A stretch of DNA of 64,000 nucleotides from Hydrangea macrophylla (lineage: Eukaryota; Streptophyta; Magnoliopsida; Cornales; Hydrangeaceae), in the NCBI GenBank assembly GCA_033977485.1, contig CM066982.1, forward strand, positions 13,197,218-13,261,217, given 5' to 3'. The notes below the pieces were generated by a model that saw only the letters and a list, made by a program, of their open reading frames with translations, was not told the DNA's origin and did no database searches. The first letter of the stretch is position 1. The number at the start of each line of letters is the position of its first letter. This document shows positions 31,695 through 42,853 of the stretch, one piece after another. Made by a program: the position numbers and the translations under genes.

Positions 31695-32740
31695 CCCTTC
31701 AAAATTAGAACAAGGACCTTTCCATTCTCAAGGAATCTTAATAAAAAATTTTGAACATGTGACACATTTTTACAAACAGTTTGTAGATAAAACAGAGAGT
31801 AAAATACCCATCAAAACAAAGAAACTAGAAACGTTAGACAAAGCCAAATGTATTCCCGCTTGCAATTTTGAATCCATCACGAAGAAAAAGATACGCAAAG
31901 TGATCACATTTACACAAACTATCATACTTCATATTTGATTTAGAACTATTCCAAACCCACAAAGAATTTGAAAGAACAAAGTAAAAAATTAAGCAAACCA
32001 ACAGCAGAAAATTAAAATTCAAATGCGACTGTAACTCTCAGAAACAGGTCGTACAAACCCCAAAAAAAATTTTAAAAAAAATTAATGAAATTCATTTGGG
32101 GGAGAGTTAAAGTAACCACTCACAGATTGGGCGGGAAAGTTCAAAACCTCATTGCCTTACCGGCGGTGCGAGGTGTGCGGCAGCGGCGACGGCTCTTCAG
32201 TATGCTCTCTGGTTCGAACATGCAAATTGAGGAAACGTGAGTATAATCCCATAGGCGCATCCGGTTCTCCTTGAACACTTTGAAGTATGTTTGAATAAAA
32301 AGAGTCTAAAATAGGATTTTCTTCAGACTAAGTCTATTTTTTTTTTATGTGTAATTCTAAGTGTACATAAATTTTGTACACATTTTTGCACACAAATGTT
32401 TTAAATGCATGTACCTTGTGCTGTTTAAATTTTTCACACTTTTTTGTGCACCATTTACATAGCACATGGTATATGCATTTTAAAGCATTTGTGTGCCAAA
32501 ATTGTGTGTAAATTTGTGTACACCTAACATTACTCTTTTTTTATTTAGTTCTTGTGAGTTGTGAGAATTAACTGTAGGTTGTTTTGACAGAAAAACTATT
32601 TTAAGAAATTTATTAAGTATTATGTTTGAAAAAGCCTATGTAAAATATACACACTTACCAAATTAGGTTTTTATAAGAACCAGATAAATATTGGACTTGG
32701 ATTGGACCACGTCATGTTTTAGGCTTTTTCAAACATATTA
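31695..32740. other. Intergenic stretch
   Basis: No supported gene. A GC-rich patch at 32150-32230 (CGGCAGCGGCGACGGC) stands out but opens no convincing frame. About 32340-32530 has facing GTGTAC/GTGCAC-type repeats that could be a small decayed fold-back. Confidence 0.4.
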
Positions 32741-33029
32741 GGCTTAGTTTGGCCTCCACATGGCTTTTTAAAAGGAGCTTATGAAATTTATTACTAAGTT
32801 ATTTGATAATTTTATACAAGTGACACACTACTCTTCAAAAAAGACATTATGAAACCAAAAGGCTACCTTGAGCTTTTAAATAAAAGCTCCATTCTAGAGT
32901 TTTTAAAAGCTTCTCCAAAAAAGCCCTAAGTTCAATTTTTGCAAAGCTCATAAACTAATTACCAAATGAATTAACATGAAATTGTGCTTTAAAAAAGGAG
33001 AAGCACCAAAATGGGGGCCAAACTAAGCC
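32741..33029. mobile_element. Harbinger-like MITE, copy 2
   Basis: 289 bp, closely related along its whole length to 16572-16856. TIR GGCTTAGTTTGGCC, with a TTA target duplication (32738-32740 and 33030-33032). Confidence 0.92.
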
Positions 33030-33290
33030 TTAGTTGGACTAAAAAAAAAAACTAGTTTAAAGAGAATTATTAGGTTGGACACAAATTCCTATATAATAAA
33101 TTGGCACTTACTACACACCTGAATTTGTAGAACTGATTCACTTTTGAATCATAGAACGAGTCCTTGGCTCTTAACTTTTCAAACTTGTCTCCGAGTATAA
33201 TTAAGCCTGGCGAAAATAAAAGGGCTTTTGGGATTTTTTCCATCTGTCAAATTGTAAATGCCAAATTTCGAATAGAATAAATAAAAATTT

Positions 33291-33420
33291 AGGGTTCACA
33301 AGGTAACGTTGTGATTTTTGATTTTCAGTTTTGGTTAACGTTTTGGTTTTTGATTTTTCAATTTTGATTTTTTAACAAAACTTAAAATCAAAAACCACAA
33401 CGTTCCCATGTGAGCCCCCA
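33291..33420. mobile_element. Small fold-back element
   Basis: The arms GGGTTCACAAGGTAACGTTG and (reverse complement of the right end) GGGGCTCACATGGGAACGTT surround a T-rich core with repeated GATTTTTGATTTT. Target duplication not resolved. Confidence 0.6.
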
Positions 33421-33599
33421 GCTTAAATCCTCTCCAATTATGAAATTGTGTTTCCAAAAAGTCCTTCGTATGTAAAGTTGTGCAAGAGAAGGTCTATTCA
33501 TATGCCGATGAGGATGACGACGGTGGTAATGATGATTGTGAAGATGTGCTTAACATGGTTGACACGTGTAGACTCTAAGATCTCATTTAAGCGGTGGTA

Positions 33600-34440
33600 A
33601 TTTTCGACTCGACACAAAAATCAACGGATTTGGGTGACCCGTATAAGAGCACAGATCGTAAACGAGTCGACCCGTTTGACACGATTAATAAACGGGTTTA
33701 AGCGGGTCAACCCGTGTAATCCGTTTGACTCGATTAAGTATTTAAGTACAGTTGAGGCTTTTTTTTTAGTTCTAAAAATAATTTTCAATAATATGAAAAT
33801 CTAAAATACAAATAATATAAATAGGAATTAAAAATTTTTTTTATTTAAAAATATAAACTAAAATTGTTTTTTTTTTTGCTCCAAAAAAAAAAGATTAATT
33901 ACCACCTTACCAAACAAGTAAATCTATATATAATAATTAATAACTAATGTAATAAAAAAATAATTAATAACTAATAAGTTTATATTAGTATATAATAGTT
34001 GGATATTGTTATATTTATATTATTTTGTATTTAAGATGATATGTCACACGTGTTAATAATTAGTACATTTGATGGGAAGACGTATTTGTGTTTTTAGTAA
34101 GGCTGTAAGCTTTTTTTGAATAACCAAACCGAGCTAACCGGTCGGCTTTCTTAAAATTACCTACAACTTAAAAACCGATCTGACCGGCCAAATTGGCAAA
34201 ATCGACCAAAAGTCGAAAAAATCGGGGTTGGTTTTCAAAACGTGAAAAAAAATCAAAAATAAATAAATAAATAAATTCGGACCGAACCGAACCAATGACA
34301 CCCTACACGGGTTAAACGGGTGACTCGTGTATGACCCTGCACGATTATGACACGACACGATAATGAAACGATTATAACCCGACACATTTTATGACCCGAC
34401 ACGATTAGGACCCAACCCGACTGCCACCCCTAATCTCTCC
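33600..34440. mobile_element. hAT-like insertion, with nested AT-rich element
   Basis: Present in the left arm but absent from the right arm. The right end reads, in reverse complement, TAGGGGTGGCAGTCGGGTT and the left end GGTGGTAATTTTCGACTCGA, with CGACACGA/CGGGT subterminal motifs on both sides. A further CCGAACCGAACC-type segment (34085-34310) seems nested in it. Only a poor target duplication was seen. Confidence 0.5.
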
Positions 34441-34463
34441 TTCGCAGGAGTTTTGTTGTCTTC

Positions 34464-34744
34464 GGGTGTGTTTGATAACCCAATTAAGTAGTGAAAATGA
34501 AAATTTTTAGCACTTAATTTTTTTCAGTGCATTTGATAATGTACCACTTAATTGAAAAAGTAGCCAAAAATCCACAAAAAACACTAAGTGAAAATTTTCT
34601 ACTGAAAATAGATACTGAATGTAATCTGTTTTAGTTCTTAAAATATTGTTTCAGTATTACAAATACAAATCACATAAAATTTTCAGTACTTATATTCAGC
34701 ATTTAATTTTCAGTACTTAATTTTCGATTTTATCAAACTCCCCC
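34464..34744. mobile_element. MITE specific to the left arm
   Basis: The ends GGGTGTGTTTGATAA and, in reverse complement, GGGGGAGTTTGATAA enclose 281 bp missing from the homologous place in the right arm. Confidence 0.7.
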
Positions 34745-35221
34745 GAAAAGTATATCAAGTATATATCAGGAGACATGTTTTGATTCCTTTTGCTTGGTAT
34801 GCCACATAAGAGTTTGTTTGGGCAATGCTACAATTGGTGATATGTTGGTCCTCAAAGTCGTGGTTGCAAATTGTGTGCTTAATTTTGGATCTGATGAGTA
34901 TTGATTAAAGTATTAAATTCCACAAAAAAATTTTGTTAAAAAATTTCACAACTTTTATTTTTTGCGTACTTTTTCTTTAATATAATTTACAATGTTTCCT
35001 CAAACTCAAAGGGTGTACTAATAGTCTAATACTTTCATATTGGTATACTTCACTGGATTACTATATGTCGTATAATTTAAGTGTAAAGTTGTTAAATTTG
35101 CATTAACCTTTTTTTTTTTTTTTTTTGTGAAATTTTATAAAAAATTTGTTGTGAATTTATCCAAACTTTTTATTGTGTAATTTCACAAATACATATATAT
35201 ATATATATATATTATATATAT

Positions 35222-35391
35222 ACGATCAGACTCTTAAGTGAACAGGGTCGAGTGAACATTATTTTTTACCTTAAAAAAACCAGCGGGCCAGCGGAGCGTG
35301 CGGGTCGGTGGGGCGGTCAGCTAGTTTTTAAGGCAAAAAAATACAATGTTCACTGGGCATATTCACCATGTTCACTTAAGAGCATGGCCGT
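35222..35391. mobile_element. TA-repeat-flanked hairpin MITE, member 1
   Basis: The ends ACGATCAGACTCTTAAGTGA and, in reverse complement, ACGGCCATGCTCTTAAGTGA lie within (TA)n runs. A GC-rich core sits between T/A-rich half-arms. Resembles Micron-type MITEs, which insert into TA microsatellites. Confidence 0.8.
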
Positions 35392-35412
35392 ATATATATA
35401 TATATATATATA

Positions 35413-35586
35413 TGACCAGGCTCTAGAGTGAATAGAGTAGAGTGAACATAACAGTGAATATTTTTTTTTTACCTGAAAAAACCCACGGGTCAGTGGGCCG
35501 TCAGCGGATCAACGGGACAGCCTGCGGGTTTTTTCAGGCAAAAAAAAAATTATTCACTGGGTATGTTCACTCTAGAACTTGACTGT
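35413..35586. mobile_element. TA-repeat-flanked hairpin MITE, member 2
   Basis: The ends GACCAGGCTCTAGAGTGAA and the complement of TTCACTCTAGAACTTGACTG are again embedded in (TA)n. The core has AACCCACGGGTCAGTGGG. It sits directly beside member 1. Confidence 0.8.
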
Positions 35587-35929
35587 ATATATATATATAT
35601 ATATTAGAATTTCATATCAATCCACTGTACTAGTTTGATAGTTCTCGTCGAGCTAATTCCAAATATGTAAATTTTCTGAAAATATGATTTGAAGATTGAA
35701 AGTTATAGATTTTTAAAGTTTAGAAAGAAAAAAAAAAGTTCAAACAGATAGCTAGGATTGACTAGTCAGCAGTCTCTGAAGGAAAAACATATTCCTGTAT
35801 GATGGGCATTTTTGTCCAATTTTTTGCAAAGGACCTTTCACTAAAATATTATCTTTGATTGATCTAATGCTAAATAAGTACCCTAAAATGGACTGATGAT
35901 CACTAATTGTCCCTAGAATTAAACTCTAA

Positions 35930-35980
35930 CTAGCCGATATCACAAGCTATGCACGGGTTGTACATCACATACATTTTAAC
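35930..35980 (-). mobile_element. Possible Helitron 3' terminus
   Basis: Reads on the minus strand ...CCCGTGCATAGCTTGTGATATCGGCTAG then T. It begins exactly where homology between the two inverted-repeat arms stops, and the uninterrupted arm has A|T at that site, the Helitron target. The other end was not found. Confidence 0.45.
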
Positions 35981-36268
35981 ATTTTAACTTAATAACATCC
36001 TGAAATATCATTTAAGTTTTGATGGGTTTTTATTATTATAGAAATTTCGTTGTAACTTCAGTATATCCTTTGGTTAATTAGATTACTTACAACCATAAAT
36101 AGTTCAAACAAATCATTATAAAGTACTCCTTCCGTCCCATTTTTTGAGTCGTAGCCTTCTCCTGCAACCAAACATATAATCAGGACTTCCTGTTTTTTTT
36201 TTCAAAAAAAATTTAATTTTCTTCTTCTTCCTCTGCGATTCAGCCAGCACTTCCAAGCCTTGTTTCTC

Positions 36269-36801
36269 CTACAAATCTTCTATTTCTTCGCCACACCAAT
36301 CACACAATACACGGCGGCCTACGTCCAAATATAAAGTGAATTCTCCATGAGAGCATTCACTTTCGTCAAACAAATATTGGATAGACTTTTCATGCATTTC
36401 CATATCAGACAACAGTGCATCATTTTGATTGTCTACCACAGGAAAAGGCCTTGACGATGGGCAGTGCCAAGGCATATGCCCTTCTAAGCCGCATACCTCA
36501 CACGAAAACTGGAGAAATGAAACATAATGTTTACGTTGCCTTAATAGTAATAGTAAAAATAAGAGACCAATATGCTCGCAACTCGGTGATTGTAGTCGTT
36601 ATCTTCGAAACCAACCTGGATAGGATCTACTTCGATGAGTTCTAACCGGCTTGAACATGTCTCACGATGGCATTTCAGAAACGAGTGATTATGAAGAATC
36701 ATAACACCATGATAATTGGGAACATCACATCTTATGTTTAATGATGGGCATATACTCACAGTATGCCCAACAATATGACAAAGTTGGCATATTTCGCTCA
36801 T
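36269..36801 (-). CDS. Possible two-exon CCHC zinc-knuckle protein
   Basis: Exon 1 36801-36568 and exon 2 36508-36269 would join in phase into 157 residues, with the donor TTG|GTCTCT and acceptor TCTCCAG|TTTTCG. The first knuckle is CQLCHIVGHTVSIC (residues 5-18) and the second CEVCGLEGHMPWHC, both with exact CX2CX4HX4C spacing. A third cysteine pair, CDWC, is near the C terminus, and a KCHRETC sequence lies between. CCHC knuckles bind single-stranded nucleic acid. Two perfect knuckles in adjoining frames argue for descent from a real coding sequence. The 59-bp intron is very short for a plant, so this could be a gene fragment or an old retroelement piece. I do not recognise the family. Confidence 0.5.
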
Positions 36802-37926
36802 CTACAAGGTGTATAATTAGTCAAGGATAAAAATCTCTTCATCTTAGTAGTTAAATTAAAAATTTTGTAAAAGACGAAGCATCTATAAGAAAGGGGGGAG
36901 AAAAGGTTAATCAGCTAAGGATGTTAACTAATGATAGGTTATGCATCTATGTAAAATGATTCGAAAATTTGACTGTAAACATTTTTTTATTGGGCTAGAT
37001 GTTAACATATATGTGTATATATTATGTCGTATATTCCAGGTTTTATTAGTGAACAAATGTCAGAATGAAACTTCAATTTGGTAGAGGCATAAATCACTGC
37101 AACTTGGTTTAGAATATACCCACTGGCATCAAAACAAAAGAACCAAAAATTCAACTTATCTTCTACAATATATATTTTTATTATAAAGAACAATGCCCCA
37201 TTCGATTTTCAAATTAAATTCAATCCCTCACATGACAGTACTTTAATGAGCTAATAATGAACCTATTTGCAAATGAAAGTCATTCTGGAAGAAAAAAAAA
37301 TGCAATTGAAAGTGTATATACCAACTCCTTGTCTAATGTTTATAAAAAAGCGCAACAATGCATTAGCTAATAATTCAATCGGATTGTCCATTTGCATTAT
37401 GCATGTGTAAGGATAGGTAGTAGGGATGACATTTAAGATAAATTCTGCAACAATTAAAAAAGTAAGCCCATTGGAGAATAGAAAAGTGCCAATAGTGGTA
37501 CTGTTTGGTGGTCATCAACCACCAGGCATCATTATGAATCTGAGAGACAAAATACCTAAATTTTGACCTCCATTCTTTTAGTTTCTTTTTTCTTCTCTTT
37601 TTTTTTCTTTGACAAAATCATTTTTCTGTTGGTTTTTCTTAACTATTTTCTTTTCTTTTTTTTTTTTTATTATCTTTGACTTTTAACAACAAGGATAATT
37701 TCATTGATAAAAATCCCATAATGGGAAAGATACACGAACCCTGCAATACCAAAGGTACCCAAACTACATGGGCCAAAACCTTCAGAAAAGCCCTAACTCT
37801 GTCTCAGCAATTTACCCAAACATGTGATATTCATGACCCAGAACTATTTGATCCACCACACCAAACTCTTGCCTATCCCACAAGATACGAATGATGGTAG
37901 ACGATGGTAATGGGATCAGTTGATTA
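36802..37926. other. Intergenic stretch
   Basis: AT-rich with T-runs at 37580-37670. A short frame at 37676-37894 after the T-run looks like non-coding tail sequence of a retroposon on the minus strand, but this cannot be proven. Confidence 0.35.
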
Positions 37927-38165
37927 ATATCTTGATTGAGTCTGCTGTTAAAGTACTTTACTATGATCTTGCGGCTGTAAAGAACGATAGTTACTCATCA
38001 AGTGGCCGATAAGGCACGTTTATATTCACATATGTGGGCAGGTTATAGACCTTGAATATCTTGGTTGAGTAGGTTGTTAAAGTACTTTACTATGATCTTG
38101 TGATTAAAGCACGATAGCTACTCACCAAGAGGCTGTTAAAGCACATTTATATTCTAAACCAACGG
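37927..38165. repeat. Tandem duplication, about 128-bp period
   Basis: Two copies of a block containing GTTAAAGTACTTTACTATGA and CGATAG(T/C)TACTCA(T/C)CAAG in the same order, in a promoter-like position upstream of the small ORF at 38433. Confidence 0.8.
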
Positions 38166-38432
38166 CTTATGTCGGATATGTAAAAAAGAAAGATTGGTGA
38201 AGTTTGGGACTGAGTCCTTGTAGTTCAGATTGTTTTCCGTTATGAGTCTTGGAGTTATTTTAGATCGAGTCCAGTATCCTTATATTTTCAGTTGTAACTT
38301 CTTTATAATTAGTTGAATCGTCTAAAGAGCTATAAAGGAATAATAAACTTGATAACTTTCTATAAACTGTTGCTAACGGTGCTTTGTGAGGCTTTATTCT
38401 CACTCAGCTTGTATTCAAGCTGATGGCGTTTT

Positions 38433-38606
38433 ATGCCGCTGGACCTTCCACGTCCAGCGAATCTAGATTTAGCAGGTGGTGTCCAACCGGAGGGTGACTA
38501 TGGCAACGAGGGGTACACCGCTGAGGGGTTCACGGATGAAGACTACTATGAAGAATGGTACTCTAGGAAGGATCACTATGGAGACTGTTATGGGTTTGGT
38601 AGTTGA
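38433..38606 (+). CDS. Small acidic Tyr/Gly-rich ORF, unknown
   Basis: 57-residue frame starting MPLDLPRPANLDLAGG and ending DCYGFGS. The second half is strongly acidic and tyrosine-rich (DEDYYEEWYSRKDHYG). Codon use and the local rise in GC look coding against AT-rich surroundings. An overlapping ATG at 38422 opens another frame of only 24 codons. Upstream there is a CTATAAAGG box at about 38330 and the tandem duplication. A shortened gag-like or viral-like leader ORF, or the last exon of a gene, are both possible; I do not recognise it. Confidence 0.35.
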   Translation: MPLDLPRPANLDLAGGVQPEGDYGNEGYTAEGFTDEDYYEEWYSRKDHYGDCYGFGS

Positions 38607-38995
38607 AGATGAAATCCTCTAGTCTCCTATTTTTCGTTCCTTTTATGATGTAATAATTCAGATTTTATTGAATTTTAGTTAACTGGTTATTTTTGTTTCT
38701 TTTGGATAATCTGGTCTGTAATATATTGTTATCTTATGACGATTAATGTTTAATAGTTATGTTGCGTTTGAATTAGACACATGTCCATTATTATTATGCT
38801 TTATGTTATTATTATGCTAAGGGCAATCAAGTGATCTCCAACCAGCCACATGTCCATGGATCCAAAAAGGAAATTTTGAATTTTCCATATTTTTGATCTA
38901 CTCCGGGGCATGACACAAAAGCAAACCCTAGCTCATATACAAATTCATACATGTATGTATGAATCGGTGTTTTTTTTGTGTATGTGTGTGTGTGT

Positions 38996-38997
<2 letters not shown>

Positions 38998-39044
<47 letters not shown>
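38998..39044. repeat. (GA)n microsatellite
   Basis: 47-nt GA run preceded by a (TG)n stretch. Confidence 0.95.
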
Positions 39045-39047
<3 letters not shown>

Positions 39048-39316
39048 CGATTCAGAGGTGAGTTGCGACCGTCGTCAAGAGAGCGATTGTGGTAAGGTGA
39101 GCACTAATTTTGTTCAGTCAAAAACTAGCTTAATATCTCAGAATCTGAATTTGTATGTGTATGTGTATGTGTAATGTAATCTCTATATGTATATGTATAT
39201 ATATATGTATGTATACATATACAGATTTGAATATGTATATACATTTCCAAATTCAGAGAGAGAGTACTGATTCAGAGAGAGTGGTATGGCGATGGTGATG
39301 GCAATTCGGCTAGAAG

Positions 39317-39320
<4 letters not shown>

Positions 39321-39388
<68 letters not shown>
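39321..39388. repeat. (GA)n microsatellite
   Basis: 68-nt GA run. Together with 38998-39044 it lies in a segment (38880-39550) whose flanks recall the 55330-55800 region, also GA/CT-rich, so both may be copies of one element family. Confidence 0.95.
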
Positions 39389-39393
<5 letters not shown>

Positions 39394-40282
39394 GTCGTGA
39401 ACGGGTCAGATCGTGATCTGCAGGTTTGTTTTTCTCAATTTGGTTAAAATATTCCATGAAAAATCTAGGCAATCAAACACCACATAAACTAGAATAAGTG
39501 AAGAAAATATTTTTCATAGAAAAAAGGCCTATCAAAAGCACCCTTAGAGTCTGTTTGACCATGTGTTTCTCAATATCGTGAATGTGATTTTAACTGCATT
39601 TGGCAAGAAGCAGCTTTTTGGTCAATCATACTTTTGTTAGGAACACTAAAGTTTCATAAGGTCTTTCTCTCCGGGTGCATGTAGTCTACATCTTCACAAA
39701 CATGTCTATTTTATCGAGTAACCATTCCTAAATCTTTAAGTCTTTTGATGTGCTCCGAATCAACCAGTTTGACATTGATGTGGTGTCATTCACACATAAT
39801 CTAGCTACTTTTTTTTTTACAAAAGATTTGAAAGCACATATTATATATATATATATATGAAAGGTCCGCAAATATTACCTTCAGTGCAAATTTTACAATT
39901 TTCGAGAAGTCGAAAGCTTTGTTTTTTTTTTTTTTACCAATCATAGTTTTTCTTGCAAATACAAATAGCTAAAACAGTTTTTACCAAACATCCCAAAAAA
40001 GCAATTCGTAGACAAATTGTGAATGCGTATCATTTTTAATTAAGTAATGCTATGTTTTTCAATTTTAAATATCTAATTTGGTCACAAGTGCCTTAGTAGT
40101 TACACCATAGTTGTGGCAAAGGTCACTGGTACCTCATATCATTCCATATGATATAATTAACAAAGAATTTGGGAATTCCATAATGGGAACTATTAGAGAA
40201 ATAATTTTCCTTATGATTTTCCTTCTTTAAATCCACAAAAGATGGTGTGTAAAAGATTTGAGTTTATTAAGATTGCGAGTAA

Positions 40283-40873
40283 TGTTAGGGTTATATCACA
40301 TGTGGGATAATCCCATTAATTTAGGGATTGTGATTTGGCTAGATTCCTAATGTGAGTTGGTTTCCTTGATAGAGTTATATTACTTGTCCAATAAGTAATG
40401 GGTTGCAAACTCTATATAAGGGGATGTTGTATAGGAATTTAGGTAAGCCCTTGGTGTACCAAGTTGGGGGTCTCCCCTCATGAGGGTGCATGGTCTAGGG
40501 TGAGAGAGATATTAATCATTGGGGTTTTCTGTGAGGGTTGTTCACAATGATAGGGATGTGAGGTAGGGATGGGTATTTCTTTATCTCTGTGATTTCTCTA
40601 TGTTACAGTGATTAATTGTGTCAGGTTCTTTGGGGTATTGAGTGGGGAAAGTACAAGGGTTTTGTATTTGGGTTATAGGATTTAATTCATGTAACTTGTA
40701 CCATGTTTTACTCAATAGTGAAAGAATGGATCTCTCGGGTGTGGACGCAGGCAGGTGTTTGGCCGAACCACGTAGAAATCTGTGTGTCTTTTCTTTGGTG
40801 TGCATGTTTAATTACTGCTCATGTGTGTGTGTTTATTTGGGAGAATTTGGTTCCGCATGTTAAGATCCCAACA
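40283..40873 (+). repeat. LTR1 of the tandem array
   Basis: 591 bp, TGTTAGGGTTATATCAC...ATCCCAACA. Confidence 0.93.
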
Positions 40874-41093
40874 AGAGGCTTTCCCCAAAAGTGAGCTTAT
40901 GAAGTGAGGCTTTCCCTCACACTTATATACTGACCACCTACCCCTTCCACAACCGATATAGGAAACCCCAACAATCTCCCCCTCACACATCGGGCTTTTG
41001 GTCGGTAAACCATCGACTAGTCTCTCCCTTGTGACTGTTGGGTCGAGAAGTTGTAACCTGGGCTCTGATACTAGTTGTTGGGAATTTAACAAG
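40874..41093 (-). repeat. Inverted leader segment between LTR and primer site
   Basis: On the minus strand this 220-bp block reads: an LTR-end-like TGTTAAATTCCCAACA, a primer-site-like TAGTATCAGAGC, then GTGAGGGGGAGATTGTTGGG, like a polypurine tract plus LTR start. ACAAG occurs at both edges. Directly after it, at 41094-41105, is a plus-strand primer site TGGTATCAAAGC. The same block is in the second unit (42854-43073). Confidence 0.7.
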
Positions 41094-42262
41094 TGGTATC
41101 AAAGCTATGGTTGGTCAGATTATGGTGACAGAGGCGCACGGTGACAACAGAGATTAGTAGCATGGTGGTAAAAAGAAAAATCTAGAAGAAACACACAAAA
41201 AAAAGGAACAGGTAAACATGTTAGTAGCGTGGTGACGGTGGTCATGGTTGTGGTCCCGTGAATGATAGGCTTCAAATTTGTTTTTTGAAGTTTGCCATAG
41301 TAAATTATTCCATGTGGCATGGTGTAGCGAAACTTGAATCATGATTGGTTAGAATTTCAAGGAGCTTGTGGTGATAAGCTATGTTGCTTGGAATTTGGGT
41401 CAGAGATGGTTCTTAAGGTTTTTGGGTACTGCATATTCATCTGTTGGTGCGGATTTGCTAGATTCTGCATGGATTGGAATTTATTTTTCTTAGTGATAGA
41501 TCCTATATATATATTGCAGCAGGTTAGGATCTAGGGCAGAAAAATAATTTTGATGCTACTGTGATTGTAGCATGTTGCGTATGGTGGGGAGGTTTTCACA
41601 TTCCACTCATACGGGCATTTCTCTTGGGTTGTTAGATTCCGGGTACGGTAAGTATGTGCTTCTGGAGAAAATAATTTGATGAGTTCCAAGAAGGCGTGGG
41701 CAGACACAGGCGCAATTATCCGATAGAGGTAATTGTTAGGATACTGCACGTAGGAACGTTGATCAAAATTTTTTTAGAGCAGGTTCGCTATTTGGGTGGT
41801 GTGACATTGATCCCAAAGTTGAGGAGGAATCTAATATTATTGCTAAAATCACATACAGCGGTTGAGAAAAGTGTGGATGGTTTGTGTCGTCTGGTTGGTA
41901 GAGTTGTACTCCCATGTCCTCGATGAAAAATTCTTATATAAGTGAGTGCGTGGATGGTTTGTTCACGGTTCAGACGATGGTGAGGGTAAATCCTGCTTTG
42001 GGAGAATGAGAGGTCGAGGCTATTCTCTAGTGGAGTTAATGCCTATAATTAACTCAGGGCAGCTGCACATGTATTGGCCGAGGTTTGACGAATCGGAGGT
42101 GTTGAGACCATGTTGATTCAGGGTGTGCACGCTGGTACGGAAGACGGTCAATCACAAACTGTTACAAAGTCGTCAGTTTTGTGGGTGCTCCAGTTGAGGG
42201 GGTGCTGATCATGTGTGATAGATTGATTGGACAGTTTCCCCACAAGTGATAAAGGGGGTGAT

Positions 42263-42853
42263 TGTTAGGGTTATATCACATGTGGGATAATCCCATTAAT
42301 TTAGGGATTGTGATTTGGCTAGATTCCGATTGTGAGTTGGTTTCCTTGATAGAGTTATATTACTTGTCCAATAAGTAATGGGTTGCAAACTCTATATAAG
42401 GGGATGTTGTATAGGAATTTAGGTAAGCCCTTGGTGTACCAAGTTGGGGGTCTCCCCTCATGGGGGTGCATGGTCTAGGGTGAGAGAGATATTAATCATT
42501 GGGGTTTTCTGTGAGGGTTGTTCACAATGATAGGGATGTGAGGTAGGGATGGGTATTTCTTTATCTCTGTGATTTCTCTATGTTACAGTGATTAATTGTG
42601 TCAGGTTTTTTGGGGTATTGAGTGGGGAAAGTACAAGGGTTTTGTATTTGGGTTATAGGATTTAATTCATGTAACTTGTACCATGTTTTACTCAATAGTG
42701 AAAGAATGGATCTCTCGGGTGTGGACGTAGGCAGGTGTTTGGCCGAACCACGTAGAAATCTGTGTGTCTTTTCTTTGGTGTGCATGTTTAATTACTGCTC
42801 ATGTGTGTGTGTTTATTTGGGAGAATTTGTTTTCGCATGTTAAATTCCCAACA
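42263..42853 (+). repeat. LTR2 of the tandem array
   Basis: 591 bp; a few substitutions from LTR1 and LTR3, for example CCGATTG where the others have CCTAATG. Confidence 0.93.

Larger units (their letters stand above)
33539..35929 (+). repeat. Left arm of a large dispersed inverted repeat
   Basis: The segment is homologous, in reverse complement, to 62537-64000. Shared landmarks in order: TGAAGATGTGCTTAACATGG, AGGAGTTTTGTTGT, CAAGTATATATCAGG, the GGCAATGCTACAATTGGTGA block, the TA-flanked hairpin MITE and the CCCTAGAATTAAACTCTAA end. Identity is incomplete, and each arm carries insertions the other lacks. Confidence 0.88.

Noticed and set aside
37676..37894. 72-codon frame after a T-run
   Set aside because: No homology recognised and a retroposon-tail context; not supported as a gene.
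40642..41092. 73-94 codon frames repeated at 42.6 and 45.2 kb
   Set aside because: They lie in LTRs and leaders of the tandem array and recur only because the DNA is repeated.
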